DNA of 47,731 nt. Origin: Bradyrhizobium sp. AS23.2. Lineage in GTDB: Bacteria > Pseudomonadota > Alphaproteobacteria > Rhizobiales > Xanthobacteraceae. Of this stretch, positions 26,401-33,862 are shown piece by piece (position 1 is the stretch's first letter; each line of letters opens with the position of its first letter). Where the stretch lies: contig NZ_LGHM01000085.1 of NCBI RefSeq assembly GCF_001908185.1, positions 1 through 47,731 on the forward strand, read 5' to 3'. Position numbers and translations under genes: made by a program. Below the pieces are notes generated by a model. It saw nothing but the letters and a program-made list of their open reading frames with translations, was not told where the DNA came from and did no database searches.

Positions 26401-28788
26401 GGCGCCGATATAGGTGAACTGATCCGCCGCCGACGTCGCAGAGGTCCCGCCCGGGGTTGTGACCCTGATGTCGACTGCACCGGTGCCGGCCGGCGAGGTC
26501 GCGGTGATCGACGTCGCGGAATTGAACGTGAAGCTGGCCGCAGCGGTTGCGCCGAACGTCACCGCCGTGACACCGGTGAAGTTGGTGCCGGTGATGGTCA
26601 CCGTGGTGCCGCCGGCCTGCGGACCAGCCGTGGGCGAGATCGACGTGACGGTGGGCACGGGGATGTAGGTGTACTGGTCAGCCGCCGATGTCGCCGACGT
26701 GCCGCCAGTGGTCGTCACCCTGATGTCCACAGTGCCGGTACCGGCAGGCGAGGTCGCAGTGATCGTCGTCGCCGACACGACGGTGAAGCCCGCCGCGGCT
26801 GTCGCGCCGAACGTCACTGCCGTCGCGCCCGAGAGGTTGGTGCCGGTGATGGTCACCGTGGTGCCGCCACCGCCCGGACCTGAGGTCGGCGAGATCGAGG
26901 TGACGGTCGGCGCAGGAACATAGGTGAACTGATCGGCTGCCGAAGTTGCCGATGTCCCACCAGCAGATGTGACTCTGACATCGACGGTGCCGGTCGCCGC
27001 GGGCGAGGTCGCCGTGATCTGGGTCGCCGAATTGACGGTGAAGCCAGTCGCCGCCGTTCCGCCGAACATCACACCGGTCGCACCTGACAAATTGGTGCCG
27101 GTGATAATCACCGTCGTCCCGCCGGTCTGCGGGCCAGCCGTTGGCGAGATCGAGGTCACCGTTGGTGGCGCGAGATAGGTGAACTGGTCAGCCGCAGACG
27201 TTGCCGATGTCCCGCCGGGGGTGGTGACCCGGACATCGACAGTGCCGCTGCCTGCGGGCGAGGTTGCGGTGATCGAGGTCGCCGAGACGAACGTGAAGCC
27301 CGTCGCCAGCGTTCCGCCGAACGTCACGGCAGTCGCACCCGTGAAATTGGTGCCGGTGATTGTCACCGTGGTGCCGCCGGCCGTGGGACCGGCGGTCGGT
27401 GAGATCGAGGTGACGGTGGGAGCGGGGATATACGTGAACTGGTCAGCCGCCGAAATTGCCGATGTGCCGCCAGTTGACGTGACCCTGACGTCGACGACAC
27501 CAGTGCCGGCGGGTGAGGTCGCGGTGATCGTTGTCCCTGACACGACGGTGAAGCCCGCCGCAGCGGTCGCACCGAACGTGACCGCGGTTGCGCCCGCGAA
27601 GTTGGTGCCGGTGATCGTGACGGTGGTGCCGCCGCCGCCTGGTCCTGAGGTTGGCGAAATGCTGGTGACGGTCGGCGCAGAGACGAAGGTGAAATTATCG
27701 GCGGCCGAAATCGCAGACGTGCCGCCCGACGTCGTGACGGTGACATCGATGGTCCCGGCCACGTGCGCCGGTGACGTCGCGGTGATTTGCGTTGCCGAGT
27801 TGATGATAAAGGTTGCGGCCGGGCCCCCGAATGACACGGCGGTCGCGCCGGAAAGGTTCGTACCGGTGATTGTGACCGAGGTGCCGCCACCCACCGGACC
27901 GGCTGTCGGCGATATCGAAGTGACTGTTGGTGGGTTGACGTAAGTGTACTGATCCGCAGCCGATGTTGCCGAAGTCGATCCATTCGTGACGGTCACATCG
28001 ACGGTGCCGGCGGATCCTGCCGGCGCGACGGCAGTGATCTGTGTGGCGGAATTGACGGTATAACTCGTCGCGTTGGTCGCGCCGAATTTCACGCCGCCGG
28101 CGCCGGTTGTTCCGGTGAAATTGGCTCCTGTGATGACGACGCTGTTGCCGCCCGCCGTTGGACCCGATGACGGAGAAATCGATGACACCGAGGGTGGGGG
28201 CAGGTTGACCGTGATCGTAAAGGACGTATCGGTGAGCGTAGGTGTGAAATTACACGTGTTGCCTGGATTGCAGCCGCTCGCGTACCAAAGCGTGATCGTG
28301 TCGGTGCCGCTTCCTGAGAGGGAGTTTATCCTGATATCGTATTCATCAGTGTGGGTTTGGTTGGCTCCGTTGTTGACAGGAACCAGCGTATAAGTGGCTT
28401 TGGCTGACGTGTAGCTCAGGTTTGTTAAAGTCACACCTCCGGCAGTCATCGGATAGTTGTTGAAGGCGTCGATGTTCGGATTGGCGCCGTTCGAGGAGCC
28501 GTAAAGACCAAACGAAACCGTGGCATTGGTCACGCAAAGACCGACCGCGTTGCCTGCGCCGGTGCCGTTGATTGTGATGGTTGCACCAGCTGTCGAGCCG
28601 GTCGTGAAATTGCACGCCGCGTTCGCCGTCACCATGGCGGTGAGCATCAGGATGGCCGTGATGCAGATGCGTTGGGCCGTACGCCAAAAGGTCCGCGATG
28701 TCCGCCGAGGTTCAGCTCGGCTTCTGCGCGCCGCGTCCGCCAATTCCCCGGCTACTGCTGGCACGGCCGCAGCAATCGCGTGACTCAC
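23410..28788 (-). CDS. Autotransporter with 13 IPT/TIG repeats and outer-membrane beta-barrel
   Basis: The protein has 1792 residues from GTG 28788, with GAGGGGG a few bases upstream. There is a signal peptide after an extended N-terminus (ICITAILMLTAMVTANA, to about residue 58) and a 140-residue Asn/Thr/Gly-rich head with four cysteines. Thirteen tandem IPT/TIG immunoglobulin-like repeats of about 85 residues follow (about 197-1306, each starting PTVTSISPTxGPxxGGTTV), then one bacterial Ig-like domain (about 1306-1400, SVTFTATVSG...GTVTFND) and a linker. The C-terminal autotransporter barrel runs from about 1530 and ends in the terminal Phe (ARIPF) needed for barrel assembly. The repeats should form a long stalk outside the cell, suggesting adhesion. 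The 255-bp DNA repeats could vary in number by recombination. It stands upstream of, and divergent from, three collar genes. Confidence 0.9.
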   Translation of the reverse strand: MSHAIAAAVPAVAGELADAARRSRAEPRRTSRTFWRTAQRICITAILMLTAMVTANAACNFTTGSTAGATITINGTGAGNAVGLCVTNATVSFGLYGSSNGANPNIDAFNNYPMTAGGVTLTNLSYTSAKATYTLVPVNNGANQTHTDEYDIRINSLSGSGTDTITLWYASGCNPGNTCNFTPTLTDTSFTITVNLPPPSVSSISPSSGPTAGGNSVVITGANFTGTTGAGGVKFGATNATSYTVNSATQITAVAPAGSAGTVDVTVTNGSTSATSAADQYTYVNPPTVTSISPTAGPVGGGTSVTITGTNLSGATAVSFGGPAATFIINSATQITATSPAHVAGTIDVTVTTSGGTSAISAADNFTFVSAPTVTSISPTSGPGGGGTTVTITGTNFAGATAVTFGATAAAGFTVVSGTTITATSPAGTGVVDVRVTSTGGTSAISAADQFTYIPAPTVTSISPTAGPTAGGTTVTITGTNFTGATAVTFGGTLATGFTFVSATSITATSPAGSGTVDVRVTTPGGTSATSAADQFTYLAPPTVTSISPTAGPQTGGTTVIITGTNLSGATGVMFGGTAATGFTVNSATQITATSPAATGTVDVRVTSAGGTSATSAADQFTYVPAPTVTSISPTSGPGGGGTTVTITGTNLSGATAVTFGATAAAGFTVVSATTITATSPAGTGTVDIRVTTTGGTSATSAADQYTYIPVPTVTSISPTAGPQAGGTTVTITGTNFTGVTAVTFGATAAASFTFNSATSITATSPAGTGAVDIRVTTPGGTSATSAADQFTYIGAPTVTSLSPTSGPLAGGTTVIITGTNLSGATAVTFGGTAATGFTVNSATQITATSPAGTGTVDVRVTTTGGTSATSAADQFAYIAAPTVTSISPTSGPTTGGTTVTITGTGFTGATAVTFGATAASGFTVVSATTITATSPAGAAATVDVRVTNPGGTSATSAADQFTYILTPTVSAISPTSGPATGGTTVTITGTNFTGATTVTFGATAATAFTVNSATQITATSPAGTGTVDVRVTTTGGTSAPAAADQFTYFATPMVTSISPTAGPLAGGTSVTVTGTNFTGATAVKFGATNATSFTVTSSTSITATSPAGTGTVDVTVTTPGGTTATSAADQFSYTATPAVTAVAPNAGPATGGTSVTITGSAFSGATAVKFGAANATSFTVNSATSITAVSPAGVGTVDVTVTTPGGTSATSASDQFNFTPAPSVTSISPNSGPALGGTSVAITGTGFTGATAVKFGANNATSFTVNSATSITATAPAGAGTVDVTVTTAGGTSPASGADKFSYLSSTTTTSVASSQNPSSYGQSVTFTATVSGTGGTPTGTVTFNDGGTPIGTSNLSAGVATFATTTLTVGNHAITATYNGSPAFNASTSTALTQSVNIPADSAKLRALQINGTKVVAQSSGQAISGAIDTAISEGFSEGGQYITPGAGGLRVNFAAAPDGDEDEKPRSASQGPNAYAGDASSGRTGRAARGSSRIDDAFAAIDRASPTKAPPMARFKPQKDWLLWIDVRGSGIDQWGTSGNIGQGATQATLYGQQINLLSGLTYRAAPNLLVGVVGGYENFSYTETDINGKLKGDGWTVGAYVGWKIIPTLRYDATVAYSGIGYDGTSGTAQGNFNGNRWMFATGFTGSYSWANFNIEPSAKVYALWERENAYVDSLGTQQAARTFSSGRASAGNRVSYPVPWLDSVLLAPYVGVYADYYFTQDDAAAIIAAGGIPLASTPLLQGWSARVTGGVGARLAGGATVGFGAELGGIGSNTQIWTFTGRARIPF
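24871..28200 (-). repeat. 13 tandem ~255-bp repeats coding IPT/TIG domains
   Basis: Thirteen direct in-frame repeats, each about 85 codons, make up 62% of the autotransporter gene. Neighbouring units differ at many silent and some amino-acid positions, so this is an old array rather than a fresh expansion. The phrases GTNFTGATAVTFG and TSATSAADQFTY recur in most units. Confidence 0.9.
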
Positions 28789-29172
28789 CGACCCCCCTCG
28801 CGGCAGCTCTCAACAGCAGAGCTTCCGTCCTGAAATTCCTGATTGTGAAATTATTAACGTATATCTTCGCGTGCATTTAGGAGCGGACGCCGCACACAAA
28901 TGCAAGCGGGCGCAGGCCCAAACGTCTCGAAAACCCATCTTGTGAAACTAGTTTCCGGCGAACCGTTGCACTGTGGCAACAAAAGGATGCTTGAGTAGCA
29001 ATTGCCAAAATGACGCCAAGACCATTTGTGGTTGTTACCCGCTTGACTGTCAATGCGAGCTGTTTAACAATCTCAGCGAGCGGACCATATAGAGTTCATT
29101 TTTTGATTTAAGCATCGCTGTCGTTCTCACATCACCGCGCGACAGGTCGTCTGATTTTTGGGGGAAGGGGTT
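28789..29172. promoter_or_regulatory. Divergent promoter region, autotransporter / collar genes
   Basis: This is a 384-base intergenic region, more AT-rich than its surroundings. On the plus strand TTAACA (29064-29069) followed after 18 bases by TATAGA (29088-29093) is a plausible promoter for the collar genes. TTGACT (29043-29048) is another possible -35 box. On the minus strand the AT-rich stretch around 28840-28865 could hold the autotransporter promoter. No gene was found here. Confidence 0.35.
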
Positions 29173-29715
29173 ATGCCATACCAGCCGATTCTCGGCCAAA
29201 TCATGCCTTTTGCGGGCGCCGTGATTCCCAGGGGCTGGGCGCCTTGCAACGGCGCGTTGTTGGCGATCCAGACCAATCAGGCGCTGTTCTCGTTGATCGG
29301 TACCTATTACGGCGGTGACGGTGTCCGAACCTTTGGGCTCCCGGATCTTCGCGGCCGTGCCATCCTCGGCTCGACTGGCAACGGCGGCCAGTATCCGGTG
29401 GGCATGACCAGCGGATCGATGTCGGTCACTCTCACCGTGCCTCAGCTACCGAGCCACAATCATCTGATCCAGGCGGTTGCGACGAGCGGAAGCGGACGTG
29501 GTGCTCCGCCTGCCAACAATATTTTTGGCACGAACACGCTGCCGACCGATAACCCGACGAAGATATTTGGGACAGCCGGAAGCGCCGACACGCCATTGGC
29601 GTCCGGGACCAATCTGGTGAACGAAGGCAGCGGGCAGGCACACAACAACATGCAGCCCTACCTCGCGATCAGCTATCTGATCGCGACGCAGGGGGTTTAT
29701 CCGTCAAGAAACTGA
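29173..29715 (+). CDS. Tail-collar domain protein 1 (microcystin-dependent-protein family)
   Basis: The protein has 180 residues. ATG 29173 was chosen because GGGGAAGGGG lies directly upstream. The collar domain is at the N-terminus: GQIMPFAGAVIPRGWAPCNG, then LFSLIGTYYGGDGVRTFGLP and the signature PDLRGR. The C-terminal half has an HNH-like LPSHNHLIQA and ends with AHNNMQPYLAISYLIATQGV. This architecture is shared by short phage tail-fibre collars and by bacterial microcystin-dependent (MdpB-type) proteins, whose role is unsettled. There is no signal peptide or membrane segment. It is the first of three tandem paralogues followed by a GNAT gene, and no other phage structural gene is near, so a prophage origin is not supported. 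Confidence 0.85.
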   Translation: MPYQPILGQIMPFAGAVIPRGWAPCNGALLAIQTNQALFSLIGTYYGGDGVRTFGLPDLRGRAILGSTGNGGQYPVGMTSGSMSVTLTVPQLPSHNHLIQAVATSGSGRGAPPANNIFGTNTLPTDNPTKIFGTAGSADTPLASGTNLVNEGSGQAHNNMQPYLAISYLIATQGVYPSRN

Positions 29716-29826
29716 TCGGCCGCGTAGCGGCATGTTCGCAAACGAAATCCGTCCACATCAATTTCGAATATTTGCGCATTCACCGATCGGATCGGAACGG
29801 GGCGCATAAGCAAGGGATCATTTCCG

Positions 29827-30354
29827 ATGGCAGATCCATTTGTCGGCGAGATTCGGTTGTTTGGCTTTCCGCGCGTGCCGGATGGTTGGTTCGCGTGCAA
29901 CGGACAGTCGCTGGCGATTGCGCAATATCAAACGCTTTTTGCCTTGATCGGCACCACCTATGGTGGGGATGGCGTCAACACCTTCAACCTTCCTGATCTT
30001 CGCGGCCGCGTTGCGGTGGGACAGGGACAGGGGGCAGGCTTTCCGAACTATTTGCTGGGTCAGAATGGGGGAGAGGAAACCCATACGTTGATCGAAGCCG
30101 AAATGCCGGCCCATAGTCATGCGCTGATGTCCTCGACGGCAACGGGAACGACGCCCACGCCCGCACAGACCGTCCATCTTGCCACCGCCTCGGCGGGCAA
30201 TCTCTATGCGCCGGCCGCTAACGCCGGGACCTATGCGACGATGGCCGCCTGCGTCACCACAGCGGGCACCAGCGTCGGGCACAACAACATGATGCCCACG
30301 CTCGTTGCCAATTACTGCATCTGCAACGACGGCATCTTTCCCACAGCCGGCTAA
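29827..30354 (+). CDS. Tail-collar domain protein 2
   Basis: The protein has 175 residues; ATG 29827 follows AAGGGA at a normal distance. It has the same layout as its neighbour: GEIRLFGFPRVPDGWFACNG, LFALIGTTYGGDGVNTFNLP, PDLRGRVAVG, MPAHSHALM, and the terminal block GHNNMMPTLVANYCICNDGI. The family signature is intact. It is separated by 111 bases from paralogue 1 and 45 from paralogue 3. The three are only moderately alike, so the triplication is old and the copies probably have distinct jobs, perhaps as a hetero-trimer; that is a guess. Confidence 0.85.
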   Translation: MADPFVGEIRLFGFPRVPDGWFACNGQSLAIAQYQTLFALIGTTYGGDGVNTFNLPDLRGRVAVGQGQGAGFPNYLLGQNGGEETHTLIEAEMPAHSHALMSSTATGTTPTPAQTVHLATASAGNLYAPAANAGTYATMAACVTTAGTSVGHNNMMPTLVANYCICNDGIFPTAG

Positions 30355-30399
30355 TCTGCTCGCCCGCGCGTCTGCCATTCAGTCTCAAGGAGCGCCACC

Positions 30400-30948
30400 A
30401 TGTCGGATCCGTACGTCGGAGAAATTCAGGCTTTTCCGTTTCCCTTCGCGACGGGCGGCTTCAACAGTGCCTGGCTGCCCTGCTTGGGCCAGCTCCTGCC
30501 GATTCAGCGTTACTCTCCGTTATTTTCGCTGATCGGCACCTATTACGGCGGCAATGGCACGACCAATTTCGCGTTGCCGAACCTGAACGGTTCGGTCGCG
30601 ATCAGCCAGGGCCAGGGTCCGGGATTACAGAACCGCGTCATCGGCGATGTCGTCGGCAGTCCGACGGTCAACCTGACTTCGGACCAGATGGCCAGGCACA
30701 CGCACGCCCTGCAACTCGGCGCTGGCAACGCCGAGAACGCCTCGCCGGGTCCCGGGACGGCCTCGAACATGGTGGCGATCAATCCCCAATTCAACGGCTT
30801 CATCGCTCCGCCCGGCAATCTCACCTTGGCGGCCAACGCCGTCACGTTCACCGGGCAGGGCCAGCCCCACGATAACATGCAGCCCACCCAGGCTATCGTG
30901 TGGTGTATCGCCTATGCGGGAATCTTTCCGTCCTTCAGCAGCTCCTGA
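30400..30948 (+). CDS. Tail-collar domain protein 3 (divergent signature)
   Basis: The protein has 182 residues; ATG 30400 is preceded by AAGGAG. Collar-domain layout: GEIQAFPFPFATGGFNSAWL, LFSLIGTYYGGNGTTNFALP, then PNLNGSVAIS where the other two have PDLRGR. The P-GW-CNG motif is also altered to SAWLPCLG. The C-terminal blocks remain (MARHTHALQLG and PHDNMQPTQAIVWCIAYAGI). It keeps the fold but has lost the charged residues of the signature, suggesting a specialised structural role. The GNAT gene starts 27 bases after its stop, so the two are likely co-transcribed. Confidence 0.82.
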   Translation: MSDPYVGEIQAFPFPFATGGFNSAWLPCLGQLLPIQRYSPLFSLIGTYYGGNGTTNFALPNLNGSVAISQGQGPGLQNRVIGDVVGSPTVNLTSDQMARHTHALQLGAGNAENASPGPGTASNMVAINPQFNGFIAPPGNLTLAANAVTFTGQGQPHDNMQPTQAIVWCIAYAGIFPSFSSS

Positions 30949-30975
30949 ACGATCTGGCGCCGCGCGCGCGACAGC

Positions 30976-31491
30976 ATGTTTGACGCCCTATCGCTCGACA
31001 TCGTGCCGGACGATCCGGCTCCGCGGCTTAGGCCTGCAGGGCCGATCGACGAGCCGTTCATTCGGCGCCTCTTCGAGGAGGTGCGAACAGTGCAATTCAC
31101 TGCTACGGGCTTGTCGGGATCGGTCGTCAGCCAGATCGTCGCGCAGCAGTTCCAGAGCCAAGCGGCCGGCTATGCCGCGCAATTTCCGCGTGCGATCTCG
31201 CTCATCGTGACACAAGGCGAGACCGCGATCGGTCGGCTCCTGCTCCATTGCACAAGCGAGCATTGGCACATCATCGACATCGCGCTGCTACCGGCCGCTT
31301 GCGGTCGCGGTGCCGGGACCAAGATCATGGAAGCTCTCCAAGCGAGCGCGCGGCGGCAGGGTGTTGGGGCGCTGACGCTGTCGGTGCTCGCCAGCAATCT
31401 CGGCGCGCGCCGGTTCTACCTGCGGCGAGGATTTGCCGAGATCGGACAAGCGGGCGACGCGCACGTTGCGATGAGAAAGGCTTTCGCCTAG
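30976..31491 (+). CDS. GNAT-family N-acetyltransferase
   Basis: The protein has 171 residues. The GNAT fold is clear: acceptor-side strands in the first half, VTQGETAIGRLLLH, then strand-4/helix-3 ALLPAACGRGAGTKIMEAL with the R-x-x-G-x-G/A acetyl-CoA pyrophosphate loop. The C-terminal block VLASNLGARRFYLRRGFAEI is typical. It transfers an acetyl group from acetyl-CoA to an unknown amine. It directly follows the third collar gene (27 bases, weak ribosome-binding site), implying that it modifies, or is made together with, the collar proteins. Its stop codon overlaps that of the convergent epoxide hydrolase gene (CTAG, 31488-31491). Confidence 0.88.
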   Translation: MFDALSLDIVPDDPAPRLRPAGPIDEPFIRRLFEEVRTVQFTATGLSGSVVSQIVAQQFQSQAAGYAAQFPRAISLIVTQGETAIGRLLLHCTSEHWHIIDIALLPAACGRGAGTKIMEALQASARRQGVGALTLSVLASNLGARRFYLRRGFAEIGQAGDAHVAMRKAFA

Positions 31492-32444
31492 CGCGACGCT
31501 GCCTCGCGCAAGAAGCCTACGAGCGCAGCGTTGACCTCGTCGGGCCGCTCTTGCTGCACCCAATGGCCGGCGCCCTCGATCATGAGCTTGCGCTTGAGAT
31601 TGGGCAGCACGCGCTCGAGCTCGTTGATGCGCTTGGCCCCGATCAGGCCGGTGATGACGGCGTCTCTCGATCCGGCAATGAACAGCGAGGGCTGGTGGAT
31701 CTGCGCATCCTGCCAGGGCGCCGTCAGCTCCCAATTGCGGTCGAGGTTGCGATACCAGTTCAGCCCGCCGCGGAAGCCAGACTTCCGGAAGCTCTCGGTG
31801 AAATAGGCAAGGTCAGCCTCACTCAGCCAGGCCGGCAGCGGTTCTTCGGTGGTCGCGTGGCCGAGGAATCCCTTGCCGTCCTGCACGAACATGGCGGCGC
31901 TGGGGTCGGCGAGGCCGCGGCCGCCGAGCACGATCCGCATGGTGCGGGCGACGTCATGCTCGAGCTCGGCCTCGGCGACGCCTGATGTCTGGAAATATTG
32001 CCAGTAGAAATTGGTAACGCCGTTCTGGCGCAACAGGTCGAGCGGCTTGCCGCGGCCGCGGAACGGCGGTGGAACGCTCAGGCCCGCGACCGCCGTGAAG
32101 ATGTCAGGCCGGAACAGCGCAGCGTGCCAGGCGACCGGCGCGCCCCAGTCGTGGCCGACCACCATCGCTTTGGTCTCGCCGAGCGCCTGCACCAGGCCGA
32201 CGACGTCGCCGACCGTGTCGAAGATCGAATAGGCGGCGACGTCCGCTGGCGCCGCGCTCTGCCCATAACCGCGCATGTCGGGGGCGACGACGCGGAAGCC
32301 TGCGTCCGCCAGCGCCGGGATCTGGTGGCGCCACGAATAGGAAAGTTCCGGCCAGCCGTGGCAGAGCACCACCAGCGGACCCCGACCGGCTTCGCGGATG
32401 AACAGATCGATGCCGTTGGCCTTGATCACGCGGGTGGACGACAT
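31488..32444 (-). CDS. Alpha/beta hydrolase, epoxide-hydrolase type
   Basis: The protein has 318 residues from ATG 32444 (AAGGCGG upstream; the frame extends to 32507 without support). Motifs: oxyanion HGWPELSYSWRHQ, the nucleophile Asp in VGHDWGAPVAW (the Asp replaces the usual Ser, typical of soluble epoxide hydrolases and haloalkane dehalogenases), an acid in AGSRDAVITG, and the catalytic His in GAGHWVQQERP. HGWPE and the tyrosines of the cap region favour epoxide hydrolase over dehalogenase, which usually has a Trp after the nucleophile plus an Asn. Here Trp follows too, so substrate class needs a test. It is a cytoplasmic enzyme of detoxification or catabolism, convergent with the GNAT gene. 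Confidence 0.87.
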   Translation of the reverse strand: MSSTRVIKANGIDLFIREAGRGPLVVLCHGWPELSYSWRHQIPALADAGFRVVAPDMRGYGQSAAPADVAAYSIFDTVGDVVGLVQALGETKAMVVGHDWGAPVAWHAALFRPDIFTAVAGLSVPPPFRGRGKPLDLLRQNGVTNFYWQYFQTSGVAEAELEHDVARTMRIVLGGRGLADPSAAMFVQDGKGFLGHATTEEPLPAWLSEADLAYFTESFRKSGFRGGLNWYRNLDRNWELTAPWQDAQIHQPSLFIAGSRDAVITGLIGAKRINELERVLPNLKRKLMIEGAGHWVQQERPDEVNAALVGFLREAASR

Positions 32445-32597
32445 CGCTTTTCCGCCTTGTTTCAGGGGTTTGGTCGACAGATATGAGATGCCACGATAGG
32501 GGCGCAACGAGAATCGTGCAATCTCGGGTTCCGGCGGCCAGCCTCGTGTTGTTTGCGCCGGTTCCTACTGTTAGAACGCCGTTCTCAGGGCTTGGCC

Positions 32598-33860
32598 ATG
32601 GCATTTCGTCCTTCTTTGCTTCGTTGCAGCCGGCTCACCGCCGGAGCGCTGGCGCGCGGGCTGATCGCTGCGGTCCTGGTGGCGGGGATCGGCTGGGGCG
32701 GGTCGCTCTATGCCGCCAACCAGAGCGTCCAAGGCGCCAAGAAGACGGAGGATGCCGGCTTCGACGGCGACGCCCCGACCGCGATCCTGATCGAGGCCTC
32801 CAGCGGCAGCGTGCTGTTCGAGAAGAACGCCGATGAGATGCGCGCGCCCTCCAGCATGATGAAGCTGATGACGGCGGAAGTGGTCTTCAATGCGGTCAAG
32901 AAGGGCGACATCAAGCTCACCGACGAGTACCGGATCAGCGAGAACGCCTGGCGCAGAGGCGGGGCGCCCTCAGGCGGCTCGACCATGTTCGCCGCCATCA
33001 ACAGCAAGGTCTCGGTTGACGATCTCCTGCACGGCGCGATCATCCAGAGCGGTAATGACGCCTGCATTGCACTGGCCGAAGGCATCGCCGGCAACGAGAA
33101 GATCTTTGCCGCTGACTTCATGACCAAGCGCGCCCGCGAACTCGGCATGATGAAGTCGACCTTCGGCAACTCCAACGGTTTGCCCGACCCCGGCAACAAG
33201 ATGACGGTGCGCGAGCTCGGCATCCTCGCCCGGCACATCATCCTGGACTTCCCCGAATTCTACAAACTGTTCGGCGAGAAGGAGTTCACCTGGAACAAGA
33301 TCCGCCAGCCCAACCGCAATCCGCTGCTCAACTCGATGGAAGGCGCCGATGGCCTGAAGACCGGCTACACCAAGGAGGGCGGGTACGGCATGGTCGGTTC
33401 GGCCGTGCAGAACGACACGCGGCTGATCGTCGTCGTCAACGGGCTGGAAGACCCTGAGGATCGCGCCACGGAAGCCAAGAAGATGCTGGAATGGGGCTTT
33501 CGCAATTTCGAGACCCGCACGCTGATCGCGGCTGACCAGCCGGTTGGCTACGCCAAGGTGTTCGGCGGCGAGAGCCGCTCGGTGAAGCTCGTTGCCAAAG
33601 AGCCTGTGAAGGTGATGGTGCACAAGAGTGGCGGCGACAAGTTGATCGCGCGCGTGGTCTATACCGGTCCGGTGCGCGCGCCGATCCAGGAGGGTCAGCA
33701 GGTCGGCGTGGTCAGGGTCTGGCGCGGCGGCAACATCGCGGTGGAGACGCCGGTCTATGCCGGCGAGGCGATCGGCACCGGCTCGACCGTGCGGCGTGCG
33801 ATCGACGGGGCCAGCGAGCTCGTGATCGGCATGTTCCGCGCAGGCGCCGAGAAGCTCTGA
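32598..33860 (+). CDS. D-alanyl-D-alanine carboxypeptidase (penicillin-binding protein 5/6 type)
   Basis: The protein has 420 residues; ATG 32598 was chosen because a signal anchor follows (LIAAVLVAGIGWGGSLYAA) and CAGGG lies upstream. Active-site motifs: SxxK Ser86-Met-Met-Lys89, SxN Ser151-Gly-Asn153 and KTG Lys254-Thr-Gly256, all intact. After the catalytic domain comes a PBP5-like C-terminal beta domain (VGYAKVFGGESRSVKLVAKE) and an amphipathic end (VIGMFRAGAEKL) that would hold it to the membrane. It removes the terminal D-Ala from peptidoglycan pentapeptides in the periplasm. The tmk gene starts two bases after its stop, so it leads a conserved core operon dac-tmk-holB-metG-tatD-MBL. 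Confidence 0.93.
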   Translation: MAFRPSLLRCSRLTAGALARGLIAAVLVAGIGWGGSLYAANQSVQGAKKTEDAGFDGDAPTAILIEASSGSVLFEKNADEMRAPSSMMKLMTAEVVFNAVKKGDIKLTDEYRISENAWRRGGAPSGGSTMFAAINSKVSVDDLLHGAIIQSGNDACIALAEGIAGNEKIFAADFMTKRARELGMMKSTFGNSNGLPDPGNKMTVRELGILARHIILDFPEFYKLFGEKEFTWNKIRQPNRNPLLNSMEGADGLKTGYTKEGGYGMVGSAVQNDTRLIVVVNGLEDPEDRATEAKKMLEWGFRNFETRTLIAADQPVGYAKVFGGESRSVKLVAKEPVKVMVHKSGGDKLIARVVYTGPVRAPIQEGQQVGVVRVWRGGNIAVETPVYAGEAIGTGSTVRRAIDGASELVIGMFRAGAEKL

Positions 33861-33862
33861 TC

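Noticed and set aside
27179..27943. 254-codon plus-strand frame in the TIG array, with similar frames in other units
   Set aside because: These repeat with the TIG units because the DNA is repetitive; they are antisense shadows.
24871..28200. CRISPR-like regular repetition
   Set aside because: Units are 255 bases, in frame, without short identical repeats and unique spacers; they encode protein domains.
29173..30948. Prophage tail module
   Set aside because: Only collar-type genes occur, with no other phage structural or lysis genes within 10 kb; the family is also a normal bacterial one.
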